Shown: positions 6,401-12,797 of the stretch, in pieces
How positions within the stretch are numbered: position 1 is the first letter of the stretch
Layout: the number at the start of each line of letters is the position of its first letter
Assembly: GCA_028726925.1 (NCBI GenBank)
Contig: JAQYPI010000023.1
Span: 1-14,164, forward strand
Source of the DNA: Caryophanales bacterium
Lineage (GTDB): Bacteria; Bacillota_I; Bacilli_A; RFN20; CAG-826
DNA length: 14,164 nucleotides
Reading direction: 5' to 3'
Position numbers and translations under genes: made by a program
Notes under the pieces: generated by a model
Database searches by the model: none
Seen by the model: the letters and a program-made list of their open reading frames with translations, nothing else
What the model was told of the DNA's origin: nothing

Positions 6401-6473
6401 CTCTCTTTCGTCTCGCGCGGCCATTCGTTTTCCATTTTTTAGAAGCTTCCTTCGCATTCTTCCCAAAAAACGT

Positions 6474-6502
6474 TTGACAAAGGGAAGGCACGCCCGTATA
6501 TT
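6474..6502 (+). promoter_or_regulatory. Strong sigma-A promoter of tRNA-Ala
   Basis: A perfect -35 TTGACA (6474-6479) and TATATT (6497-6502) are separated by the optimal 17 bases. Transcription should start near 6509, leaving a leader of about 32 bases in which CGCGC (6509-6513) and GCGCG (6524-6528) can form a small hairpin before the tRNA. It is the best promoter in the window. Confidence 0.88.
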
Positions 6503-6540
6503 TTGTAACGCGCCTCGAAAGAAGCGCGAAAAACATTCGT

Positions 6541-6616
6541 GGGCCTTTAGCTCAGCTGGGAGAGCGCCTCCATGGCATGGAGGAGGTCATCGGTTCGATC
6601 CCGACAAGGTCCACCA
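6541..6616 (+). tRNA. tRNA-Ala (anticodon GGC), CCA encoded
   Basis: A full cloverleaf is visible: acceptor GGGCCTT/AAGGTCC, D stem GCTC/GAGC, anticodon stem CCTCC/GGAGG with loop ATGGCAT (anticodon GGC at 6574-6576), variable region AGGTC, and T arm with TTCGATC. The acceptor has a G3-U70 pair, the AlaRS identity element, with A73 and a genomic CCA. It reads GCC and GCU. The outermost T-stem pair (A6589 with C6605) is a mismatch. It is a single-gene unit with its own promoter and terminator. Confidence 0.96.
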
Positions 6617-6627
6617 ATCGAAAATAG

Positions 6628-6650
6628 ACCGGGCAATCGCCCGGTTTTTT
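6628..6650 (+). terminator. Terminator of tRNA-Ala
   Basis: ACCGGGC (6628-6634), loop AATC, GCCCGGT (6639-6645), followed by an uninterrupted T run to 6650. It is a classic intrinsic terminator 11 bases after the tRNA. In the other direction it lies just beyond the MFS stop, but with a poorer T run. Confidence 0.93.
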
Positions 6651-6658
6651 CATATCTT

Positions 6659-7849
6659 TTACGCCTTTCTCTCCAAAAACAAGGCAAGGATCAAAATGAG
6701 GAACCCGACTCCGAGAAAGCCGGCCGATACGTTCATGATGGTCGCGGATCCCGTGACGTAGACGGCGCTTCCGACGAGCGGCCCGATCACGTTGCCGATC
6801 GAAATCACGCTTTGTCGGAGTCCCATCACCGTCCCGCGATTGCTGTCGTGTGTGTTTTTCGCGAGGTGCGCTTGCTCGAGCGGGGTGATCATCGTTTTGA
6901 TCATCGCGTAGGCAAGATTCGAGGTATAAAGCATCACGAGCAAATCGCCCGGGACGTTGTAGGTGATGAGAATCAAGATGGCGGAAACGAAAACGAAGAG
7001 AAGAAGCAATCGCTCATGCCGCAGATTCTTGGCCTTTTTCAAAACCGGGATGAGGAAGAGGTTCGCGAAGAAGCCGAGCAATCCGGTGATGAAGACGTAA
7101 TGCCCCAAGGTTGCCGTGGAATAGCCGCGGTCGATGACCAACGTATCCGTGTATTTCGAGAGATTTACCTGGCCCACGGTGAGGCAAAGGAGGAACGCGA
7201 GGAAGACGATGACGGGAAGGCGTACGGCCTTTTTCTCCTTTGGCTTTTCCTCGATTGTTTGCTCCGCGATTGCCCTGCGCGTCTCGGGAAGGAAGAAAAA
7301 GAGAAGAAGGGCAAGGACGAGGCCGAAACCGGATTGTACGAGGAACAGAGTCGGGATTTCCAAACCGCCATAAGTATGGAGGAGGCCGCCGACCTCATAT
7401 CCGATGCTCGCGCCAAGCAACGCGATCCCTGCCGCGAAGGAAAGGGATTCCGTTCGCGAAGAAGTTTCGCTTTCGTCAATAACCGCGGAGAGGAATAGCG
7501 TGATGGGGGCGCTTGCAAAGAACCCGGAAAGCAAGCGGAAGAGGACGATGACGATGGCATAGCGATTCAGAAAGCCGAATCCAAGTTGGGAAAGGGCGTA
7601 CCCGATGGTCCCGAGAATCATCCAGGGCTTTCTTCCTTTCTTGTCGCTTAGGAAACCCCAAAGCAAGGAACCGACGACCTGTCCAAGGGACATCGCGGAA
7701 TAAAAGAACCCGAAAAAGGCGCTGTCGAGTTCGAGCTCGCGGACATACACGGTCGTGATGGGGTGAAGAATGTTCACGAAGACGTTGAGGAGAAGATAGA
7801 GTCCCACGATGAAGAGAAAGCGCTTGTTTTTCAAGAAAGAGAAATTCAT
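6659..7849 (-). CDS. Major facilitator superfamily transporter (12 segments)
   Basis: This 396-residue polytopic membrane protein has the two six-helix bundles of the MFS. The signature loop GFLSDKKGRKP (65-75) lies between segments 2 and 3. LPETRR comes after segment 6 and precedes a charged central loop (EQTIEEKPKEKKAVR). This layout and the PETxxR motif are common in drug/proton antiporters of the DHA1 type, but sugar and metabolite carriers share them, so the substrate is undetermined. The gene diverges from a GH3 glycosidase 97 bases away with a palindrome between them, so glycoside or sugar transport is possible (inference). The ATG at 7849 is the only Met in the first 50 residues. It has no good ribosome site (AGG only four bases away), and TACAAT lies seven bases upstream, suggesting a nearly leaderless message. 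Confidence 0.88.
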   Translation of the reverse strand: MNFSFLKNKRFLFIVGLYLLLNVFVNILHPITTVYVRELELDSAFFGFFYSAMSLGQVVGSLLWGFLSDKKGRKPWMILGTIGYALSQLGFGFLNRYAIVIVLFRLLSGFFASAPITLFLSAVIDESETSSRTESLSFAAGIALLGASIGYEVGGLLHTYGGLEIPTLFLVQSGFGLVLALLLFFFLPETRRAIAEQTIEEKPKEKKAVRLPVIVFLAFLLCLTVGQVNLSKYTDTLVIDRGYSTATLGHYVFITGLLGFFANLFLIPVLKKAKNLRHERLLLLFVFVSAILILITYNVPGDLLVMLYTSNLAYAMIKTMITPLEQAHLAKNTHDSNRGTVMGLRQSVISIGNVIGPLVGSAVYVTGSATIMNVSAGFLGVGFLILILALFLERKA

Positions 7850-7856
7850 CGCGCCT

Positions 7857-7862
7857 ATTGTA
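7857..7862 (-). promoter_or_regulatory. Possible -10 box of the MFS gene
   Basis: TACAAT on the minus strand lies seven bases upstream of the ATG at 7849, so the predicted start is at or next to the ATG. No good -35 is seen at 16-18 bases (TAGGCT at 17), so this is tentative. Confidence 0.35.
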
Positions 7863-7895
7863 TCGAATCGGAAAAAGGAAGCCTAGAAGGAGAGC

Positions 7896-7911
7896 CCTCG
7901 CTTAAGCGAGG
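7896..7911. promoter_or_regulatory. Perfect 16-bp palindrome, candidate operator for the divergent MFS and GH3 genes
   Basis: CCTCGCTTAAGCGAGG is fully self-complementary. It would cover the -35 region of the GH3 gene and lies about 50 bases upstream of the MFS start. This position suits a dimeric repressor acting on both genes, as LacI-type regulators do for glycosidase genes. It has no loop and no T-run after it on either strand, so an operator is likelier than a terminator. No regulator gene is nearby. Confidence 0.45.
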
Positions 7912-7934
7912 TTTATCTTTTCGGCGAAACGTCT

Positions 7935-7940
7935 TATCAT
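7935..7940 (+). promoter_or_regulatory. Possible -10 box of the GH3 gene
   Basis: TATCAT is separated from the ATG at 7947 by six bases, so transcription would begin on the ATG itself. The sequence 17 bases upstream (TTTATC) is a weak -35 that abuts the palindrome. No Shine-Dalgarno-like sequence is present. Confidence 0.35.
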
Positions 7941-7946
7941 TTCACC

Positions 7947-10334
7947 ATGAAACGGAAAAACAAAGAGGAACTGACCTTGCGGGAGAAGTGCCATCTCGTC
8001 CACGGGAATGGCTTTTGGCACACCCATGGGGTCCGTCGCCTGAACCTCCCAGGCATCGAGATGCACGACGGCCCTTTCGGCGTCCGCCAGATCGCTGAGA
8101 ACACCCCGAATCCTTACGATGCCGCCCCTTCGACTTGCTATCCCTCGCCCGCCGCATTGGCTTGTTCTTGGGATGAGGATCTCGAGCGCGAGATCGGCGA
8201 ATCGATGGCCCTCGAAGCCGCGAGCAAAAACACCTCTCTGCTCTTGACCCCGGGGGTGAACATCAAAAGAAACCCGCTTTGTGGTCGCAACTTCGAGTAT
8301 TTTTCCGAAGATCCGCTTCTTTCGGGCAAAATGGGCGCGGCGTTCGTCGAAGGCGTCCAAAATTGTGGCGTCGGATCCTGCGTGAAGCATTACGCCTGCA
8401 ATTCCCAGGAGAGTTATCGCAACATCAGCAATTCGGTCGTCGACGACCGCGCCTTGAACGAGCTCTACTTGAAACCGTTCGAGATCGTGGTGAAAGAAGC
8501 GAATCCTTGGGCGATCATGACCTCGTATAACCTCATCAACGGCGTCCATGCTTCCGACAACGAATACCTTTTGAAAACGATTCTCCGCGACACGTGGCAT
8601 TACAAGGGCGTCGCCATGTCCGATTGGGGCGGGACGTTCGACCCGATCGACAGCCATAATCACGGTCTCGATCTCGAAATGCCGTGCATGGTCAAAAGCA
8701 GGACGAGAACCCTTGTCCATGCCGCCAGGACGGGACGCCTCGATCTTAAGGCCCTCACGGATTCCGCGGAGCGTATGCGCGCGATGCTTGAGAAAGCGAA
8801 GAAGTGCGGCACAGGCTCCTATGACCCGGAAGAAGCGCACCAACTCGCCAAGAAAGCCGCCGAGAAATCCATCGTCCTCCTTCGCAACGAGGATGGGATG
8901 CTCCCTTTATCTTCCTTTTCCGGCTGCTGCGTCATCGGCGCCTTCGCGGAAAAACCACGTTATCAAGGAAACGGATCGAGTTTCGTTCGGACTAACGGCG
9001 TCGTTTCCTTCCTCGAAGCTATCGCGGACAAGAAAGTCCCCTATGCGAAAGGCTATGATCTCGACAAAACGGAGCCCAACGATGCCTTGGTGCTTCAGGC
9101 GGTTGACTTGGCGTCCAAATCGAAGAAAGTCCTCTTGTTCCTCGGCCTCCCGGACATCCTCGAAAGCGAAGGGTACGACCGCGCGACGATCAACCTCCCG
9201 GACAACCAGTTGAGCCTGTTCGACGCGATCTATTCGATGAACCAGAACATCGTCGTCGTTCTTTCTTGCGGCGCTCCCGTCGCCTTGCCTTTCGTTTCCG
9301 AAACCAAAGCCGTCCTCGTCGATTATCTCGCCGGCGAGGCGGGCGCTGAGGCGATGCGCGATATTTTGCTTGGCAAGGTTTCCCCAAGCGGGAAGCTCGC
9401 CGAAACTTGGCCTCTCCATCTCGCGGACGTCCCATCGTTTGGCTTCTATCCTGGCTTCGAGGGGCTTGCTTTATATAAGGAAAGCATCTTCGTCGGGTAT
9501 CGTTATTACCTGACTGCCGGAAAAGACGTTCTTTTCCCTTTCGGCCACGGCCTTTCCTACGCGAGGTTCGCCTATTCCCTCAACCTTTCCACGGACAAGA
9601 TCGAGAAACGGGACAGCTGCATCGCCGAAGTCAAGGTCACGAATCGGACGAAGAGGGCTTCCGAAGTCGTCGTCGAGCTCTACGCGGAACCCGAGAAACA
9701 AGGCGCCGTCTTCAAAGCCAAGCGAACCTTAATCGGATTCAAGAAGGTTTCCCTTGGCCCTGCCGCGTCCGCGACGGTCGAATTCCCCCTCAAGCAAGAG
9801 ACCTTCGCCCATTATGATTCGGACCTCCATCGGTTCGCGACGGAAAGCGGATCCTACAAGATTCAAGTCGGCGAATCTTCCGAATCCATCAAGGTGGAGA
9901 AAACCCTCGAAGTCGAGAATGATCGCACTTTCGTTTCCCGTCGCGGCCCTTGCCCCATCTATTATTCATTGCCCAAAGAAGGCTTCGCCCAATTCGACGT
10001 GGAGTTCGAGACGCTGCTTGGGAAGGTCATCCCGATGGACGCGAATCGCCACGAACGCCCCTTCAACATGGATAGCACGATGGAAGAGATTTCCTGGACA
10101 GCGATCGGGAAATTGATCCACAAGATTTTCTACAAGAACGCCTTCACAGAGGACACCGGGGAAAGTCAGAAGGCGTTTGTCTCCGCGTGTTTCGAGGACA
10201 ACACGATTCGAGGGCTCGCTTCTGGGGGCCTTGGCCCCAAGACCATCCAGGGGATGCTCGACTTCGCGAACGGCAATTACATCGGCGGTCTTTGGCACAT
10301 GATCTTCGGAAAGCCCAAGAAGAAAAGGAAATAA
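7947..10334 (+). CDS. Glycoside hydrolase family 3 beta-glycosidase, cytoplasmic
   Basis: This 795-residue enzyme hydrolyses beta-linked glycosides with retention. The N-terminal barrel domain (about 1-300) shows HDGPFGVR (40-47), GRNFEYFSEDP (113-123), KHYACN (147-152) and the nucleophile Asp226 in VAMSDWGG. The second domain (about 305-540) begins at SIVLLRNEDGMLPL, carries ESEGYDR (406-412) with the likely acid/base Glu, and ends in FPFGHGLSY. A fibronectin-III-like domain covers about 557-650. An extension of about 140 residues to the end (DSTMEEISWTAIGKLI, then a hydrophobic WHMIFGKPKKKRK tail) resembles that of other Firmicutes intracellular GH3 enzymes. There is no signal peptide. The ATG at 7947 is the first possible start after an in-frame stop at 7884 and lacks a ribosome site. 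Three bases separate it from the hydrolase gene. The exact substrate (glucoside, xyloside or other) cannot be told. Confidence 0.92.
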   Translation: MKRKNKEELTLREKCHLVHGNGFWHTHGVRRLNLPGIEMHDGPFGVRQIAENTPNPYDAAPSTCYPSPAALACSWDEDLEREIGESMALEAASKNTSLLLTPGVNIKRNPLCGRNFEYFSEDPLLSGKMGAAFVEGVQNCGVGSCVKHYACNSQESYRNISNSVVDDRALNELYLKPFEIVVKEANPWAIMTSYNLINGVHASDNEYLLKTILRDTWHYKGVAMSDWGGTFDPIDSHNHGLDLEMPCMVKSRTRTLVHAARTGRLDLKALTDSAERMRAMLEKAKKCGTGSYDPEEAHQLAKKAAEKSIVLLRNEDGMLPLSSFSGCCVIGAFAEKPRYQGNGSSFVRTNGVVSFLEAIADKKVPYAKGYDLDKTEPNDALVLQAVDLASKSKKVLLFLGLPDILESEGYDRATINLPDNQLSLFDAIYSMNQNIVVVLSCGAPVALPFVSETKAVLVDYLAGEAGAEAMRDILLGKVSPSGKLAETWPLHLADVPSFGFYPGFEGLALYKESIFVGYRYYLTAGKDVLFPFGHGLSYARFAYSLNLSTDKIEKRDSCIAEVKVTNRTKRASEVVVELYAEPEKQGAVFKAKRTLIGFKKVSLGPAASATVEFPLKQETFAHYDSDLHRFATESGSYKIQVGESSESIKVEKTLEVENDRTFVSRRGPCPIYYSLPKEGFAQFDVEFETLLGKVIPMDANRHERPFNMDSTMEEISWTAIGKLIHKIFYKNAFTEDTGESQKAFVSACFEDNTIRGLASGGLGPKTIQGMLDFANGNYIGGLWHMIFGKPKKKRK

Positions 10335-10337
10335 ACC

Positions 10338-11270
10338 ATGTTCCTCCTTTATCCTCTGATCGGGAAGATTTTCGAGAAGATGTTCGGCGGGCGTGGGGAT
10401 GGAAGCCCCGCCCTCACCTATTTCACCGCGGACGATTACGGGGTACGTTCTCGCCCCTTTTCCTTTCGTTCCGGGGAAAATCTCCTCCGCGGAGAAGCGT
10501 ATTTTGTGGATGGCTCCCCGAAGAAAGGGTTGGTCGTCTTCTTTCACGGCCTCAGTGCCGGGCGGAGTTCCTATACCTCGGAAATCGCCTATCTAGCGAA
10601 AGCCGGGTATCTTGTCATGGCCTACGACAACACGGGATGCATGCAAAGCGAAGGGGCATCGATGAACGGCCTTTCCCAAGCCGTGCTGGACCAAAAAGCC
10701 TTCTTTGAATTTCTAGACAAACAGGAAGAAGTCAAAAGCATGCCTCGTTTCGCGATCGGGCATAGCTGGGGTGGCTATCTTTCTTTCATGGCAACGAATC
10801 CTCTTTACCGCGTGAAGAAGGCCGTGTCCGTCGCCGGATTCTTCTCCGTGGATACCTTATGCGTTTCCGCAGCTCCCAAAGCCAAAGGCCTTCAGAAAAC
10901 GATCCGTGGATATATCGCCCATCGCTTCGGAAAAGATGCGGCGAAATCCGGGCTCGATTACGTGAAAGAAAGCGGAATCCCCGTTTTGTACGTTCAAGGC
11001 GACCGAGATATCGTCGTCCCGACCAAAGATCATTACGGGTATCTCAAAAAACACGCGAAGGAGTATCCAAACATCACGTTGCGCCTCCAAAAAAACCGCG
11101 CTCACCAAGCCTTCTGGACCGAAGGCGGGCAAGCCTATTACGACCGGGTCTTCGGCAAGCGCGGGGAGAAGAAGTTTACGATCGAGGACCTTCTTGCCAT
11201 CGATTATTCCGAGATGAACGTCGACGACCCCAAACTCATGAAAGCGATTGTCGATTTTTTCGGGGAATAA
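10338..11270 (+). CDS. Alpha/beta-hydrolase (serine esterase/lipase-like)
   Basis: This 310-residue protein has the complete catalytic set of the fold: oxyanion HG in VVFFHGLSAG (70-71), nucleophile Ser143 in AIGHSWGG, Asp224 in YVQGDRDIVVP and His256 in NRAHQAFW. The order and spacing are canonical. A hydrophobic start (MFLLYPLIGKIFEKMF) could associate with the membrane but is not a clear signal peptide. The gene starts three bases after the GH3 stop, with AAGGAAA in the GH3 tail as ribosome site, so it shares the GH3 transcript. It may cleave an acyl or aryl ester on the same compound that the GH3 enzyme deglycosylates (inference). The family is too broad for a substrate call. Confidence 0.88.
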   Translation: MFLLYPLIGKIFEKMFGGRGDGSPALTYFTADDYGVRSRPFSFRSGENLLRGEAYFVDGSPKKGLVVFFHGLSAGRSSYTSEIAYLAKAGYLVMAYDNTGCMQSEGASMNGLSQAVLDQKAFFEFLDKQEEVKSMPRFAIGHSWGGYLSFMATNPLYRVKKAVSVAGFFSVDTLCVSAAPKAKGLQKTIRGYIAHRFGKDAAKSGLDYVKESGIPVLYVQGDRDIVVPTKDHYGYLKKHAKEYPNITLRLQKNRAHQAFWTEGGQAYYDRVFGKRGEKKFTIEDLLAIDYSEMNVDDPKLMKAIVDFFGE

Positions 11271-11273
11271 GGG

Positions 11274-11279
11274 TATAGT
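11274..11279 (+). promoter_or_regulatory. Possible -10 box of tRNA-Leu
   Basis: TATAGT lies 11 bases before the tRNA, just after the hydrolase stop. The only -35-like sequence, TTGTCG (11248-11253), is 20 bases away, which is too far for a strong promoter, so the tRNA could also be transcribed from upstream. Confidence 0.35.
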
Positions 11280-11290
11280 TCTATCTGCGT

Positions 11291-11375
11291 GCACTGGTGG
11301 CGGAATTGGTATACGCGCTAGTCTCAGGAGCTAGTCGGGCAACCGGTGTGGGTTCGACTCCCATCCAGTGCACCA
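11291..11375 (+). tRNA. tRNA-Leu (anticodon CAG), CCA encoded
   Basis: Acceptor GCACTGG/CCAGTGC, D stem GCG/CGC with loop GAATTGGTATA, anticodon stem CTAGT/GCTAG with loop CTCAGGA (anticodon CAG at 11325-11327), a long class II variable arm (about 11335-11347), and T arm GTGGG-TTCGACT-CCCAT. Discriminator A and CCA are encoded. The long variable arm and A73 are leucine features. It reads CUG. Confidence 0.96.
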
Positions 11376-11387
11376 TATTGGAGTCAT

Positions 11388-11424
11388 GGTTTGATGCGAT
11401 TACCATTCGCGTCAAACCTTTTTT
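11388..11424 (+). terminator. Terminator of tRNA-Leu
   Basis: GGTTTGATGCG (11388-11398) pairs with CGCGTCAAACC (11408-11418) over 11 bases with one G-U pair, and is followed by six T. It ends the tRNA-Leu transcript and probably also read-through from the GH3/hydrolase unit. Confidence 0.92.
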
Positions 11425-11557
11425 CGATAAATAGAAGTATTACCGTGTTTGATATCATTTGTTATCGCGAACCAGGTGTTGATGTGGCACGTGCTTTTGC
11501 TGTTGTTTGTCGCTTAGAGCTGGGATAATCTTTAAATATCCTAAAGGGGGATAATCA

Positions 11558-12037
11558 ATGAAAAAAGTCGTCAGTCTTGTCATTGCTTCGGTTCTAAGCT
11601 TGATCAGCATCGTCCTCTTGTTTTATTTTGCCGTTCAAACGATTGTGTTGGTTTCTTCGGCGGATACGCAAGTAACCAGCTTCCCGTGGTATGGGTTCGT
11701 TCCGGGCATCGTCTTTCTTGCCTTGGTCGCGGTCCCTCTGATTTTGTTGACTTGTTTCGAAATCTCCAATTTGAGAAAAAGCCATGATTCTCGCGTCATG
11801 GTTTCAAATGGGGACAAGAGGATTTTCTGGACGTCCCTTTCTCTCCTCGTTGTTCTTTTGACAATCTACATCTTCTTCGTCTCGTTCTACGTCTCGGGGA
11901 CGAATGTTTGGTTCTCTCCACTTGGGTCCGACTTGGACGTCGTTGTCTTCTCTTTGGTCGTCGCTCTTGCCGCTGCCTATCCCGTTTGGAATTGCCTTTC
12001 TTTCAATCCATTCCGGAAAGCAAAAATCACGGCATAA
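11558..12037 (+). CDS. Small four-segment membrane protein, unknown function
   Basis: This 159-residue protein has four hydrophobic segments at about 7-30, 47-68, 88-110 and 126-145. A short basic loop with RKSHDSR lies between the second and third, and the C-terminus is basic (FRKAKITA). I do not recognise a family. The start is well supported by GGGGG eight bases before the ATG. A possible -10 (GATAAT, 11524-11529) lies upstream in a region visibly richer in A and T than the flanking genes, without a clear -35. The gene is a single unit with a terminator directly after it, convergent with kdpE. Its codon use is less C-biased than the neighbours. A role as small sensor, immunity or envelope protein cannot be separated from the sequence alone. 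Confidence 0.75.
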   Translation: MKKVVSLVIASVLSLISIVLLFYFAVQTIVLVSSADTQVTSFPWYGFVPGIVFLALVAVPLILLTCFEISNLRKSHDSRVMVSNGDKRIFWTSLSLLVVLLTIYIFFVSFYVSGTNVWFSPLGSDLDVVVFSLVVALAAAYPVWNCLSFNPFRKAKITA

Positions 12038-12061
12038 ATCACCCCTCTTCTCTGACGCGAA

Positions 12062-12089
12062 AAGATGGCCTATTTCCGGCCATTTTTTT
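12062..12089. terminator. Terminator between small membrane gene and kdpE
   Basis: ATGGCC (12065-12070) and GGCCAT (12078-12083), extended by A-T and G-T pairs, are followed by seven T on the plus strand. On the minus strand the same hairpin is followed by TCTTTT, so it can also stop kdpE transcription. Confidence 0.88.
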
Positions 12090-12090
12090 G

Positions 12091-12126
12091 TTTGCCCCAT
12101 TTGGCAAAAATCACAAACCAATGGGG
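12091..12126. other. Alternative hairpins downstream of kdpE
   Basis: TTTGCC (12091-12096) pairs with GGCAAA (12103-12108). Alternatively CCCCATTTGG (12095-12104) pairs with CCAATGGGG (12118-12126). The two share bases. On the minus strand they precede the terminator and may form the 3' end of the kdpDE message. Confidence 0.4.
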
Positions 12127-12140
12127 GCGTGTATTCGTTT

Positions 12141-12797
12141 TCAATAAAAACGATACCCGATGCCAATCTCGGTGTGAATGTATTTATGGTCGTGAATCTC
12201 GATGTTTTTCCGAAGGTTCGCGATGAAGACGCGGAGAGATTGGTAACCATCCCCGGAATCGCATCCCCAAACCTCTTTTTGAATATAGTTATGGGTCAAA
12301 ACCTTCCCTTTGTTATTCACGAGAAGGCCTAGGATCTTGAAACCGATGGGCGTTAGATGAATCTCCACGTCGTCGACGAAGACTTGATGGGAAGAGAAAT
12401 TGACGGTTAAGCCATCGCAAGAATAGACATCTGCCTTTCCCGCGCGGTTATGGCGGAGGCACCCTCGAATCCTCGCGAGCAGTTCCCCGGAAGAAAAGGG
12501 CTTGGTCAGGTAGTCGTTCGCGTCCGCGTCCAAGGCCTTGACCTTGTCCTCTTCATCATCCCTCGCCGAGATGACGATGATGGGTGTGTCATCGACGGAC
12601 CGGATTTGGCGGATGACTTCCATCCCGTCGATGTCGGGCAAACCAAGATCGAGCAGGACGAGTTCGGGTTTTTCGCTCAAGAAAAGGGAGAGACCCGAGA
12701 GGCCGTTCGCCGCGGTCTTGCATTTGTAATCGCCGGTTTTGAGGGTCAGTTCCAAAAGCCTGCTGATGGATTTGTCGTCTTCGATGATGAGAATCAT
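12141..12797 (-). CDS. kdpE: OmpR-family response regulator, KdpE type
   Basis: A 218-residue DNA-binding response regulator. The receiver domain shows the acidic pair EDD (6-8), the phospho-acceptor Asp50 in LVLLDLGLPD, Ser77 in VISAR and Lys99 in YLTKPF. The winged-helix effector domain covers about 125-218 and ends in HTEIGIGYRFY. KdpE normally activates the kdpFABC potassium pump when phosphorylated by KdpD. The ATG overlaps the kdpD stop (ATGA) and has AGGAGGG about eight bases upstream inside kdpD, so the two are coupled. The KdpE name rests mostly on the KdpD-type partner; the regulator alone could be any OmpR member. No kdpFABC genes are in the window, but they could lie beyond the right edge, upstream in transcription. 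Confidence 0.85.
   Translation of the reverse strand: MILIIEDDKSISRLLELTLKTGDYKCKTAANGLSGLSLFLSEKPELVLLDLGLPDIDGMEVIRQIRSVDDTPIIVISARDDEEDKVKALDADANDYLTKPFSSGELLARIRGCLRHNRAGKADVYSCDGLTVNFSSHQVFVDDVEIHLTPIGFKILGLLVNNKGKVLTHNYIQKEVWGCDSGDGYQSLRVFIANLRKNIEIHDHKYIHTEIGIGYRFY

Noticed and set aside
6256..6435. 60-residue N-terminal extension of the Y-family polymerase
   Set aside because: The frame is open, but the residues are low-complexity and the family motif VIDMKSFYAS begins just after Met at 6255.
6572..7498. 308-codon plus-strand frame starting inside tRNA-Ala
   Set aside because: It begins in the tRNA anticodon stem-loop and runs antisense through the MFS gene. Its composition is highly charged and repetitive (E, R, K), as expected of a shadow frame.
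7902..8843. 313-codon minus-strand frame opposite the GH3 start
   Set aside because: It is antisense to the conserved GH3 barrel including the nucleophile region, and has no recognisable domain.
11346..11528. 60-codon frame spanning the tRNA-Leu 3' end and its terminator
   Set aside because: It starts within the tRNA and crosses an intrinsic terminator, with no ribosome site or family resemblance.
11376..12040. Prophage or integrative-element boundary at tRNA-Leu
   Set aside because: No integrase gene and no duplicate of the tRNA 3' end were seen in the window.
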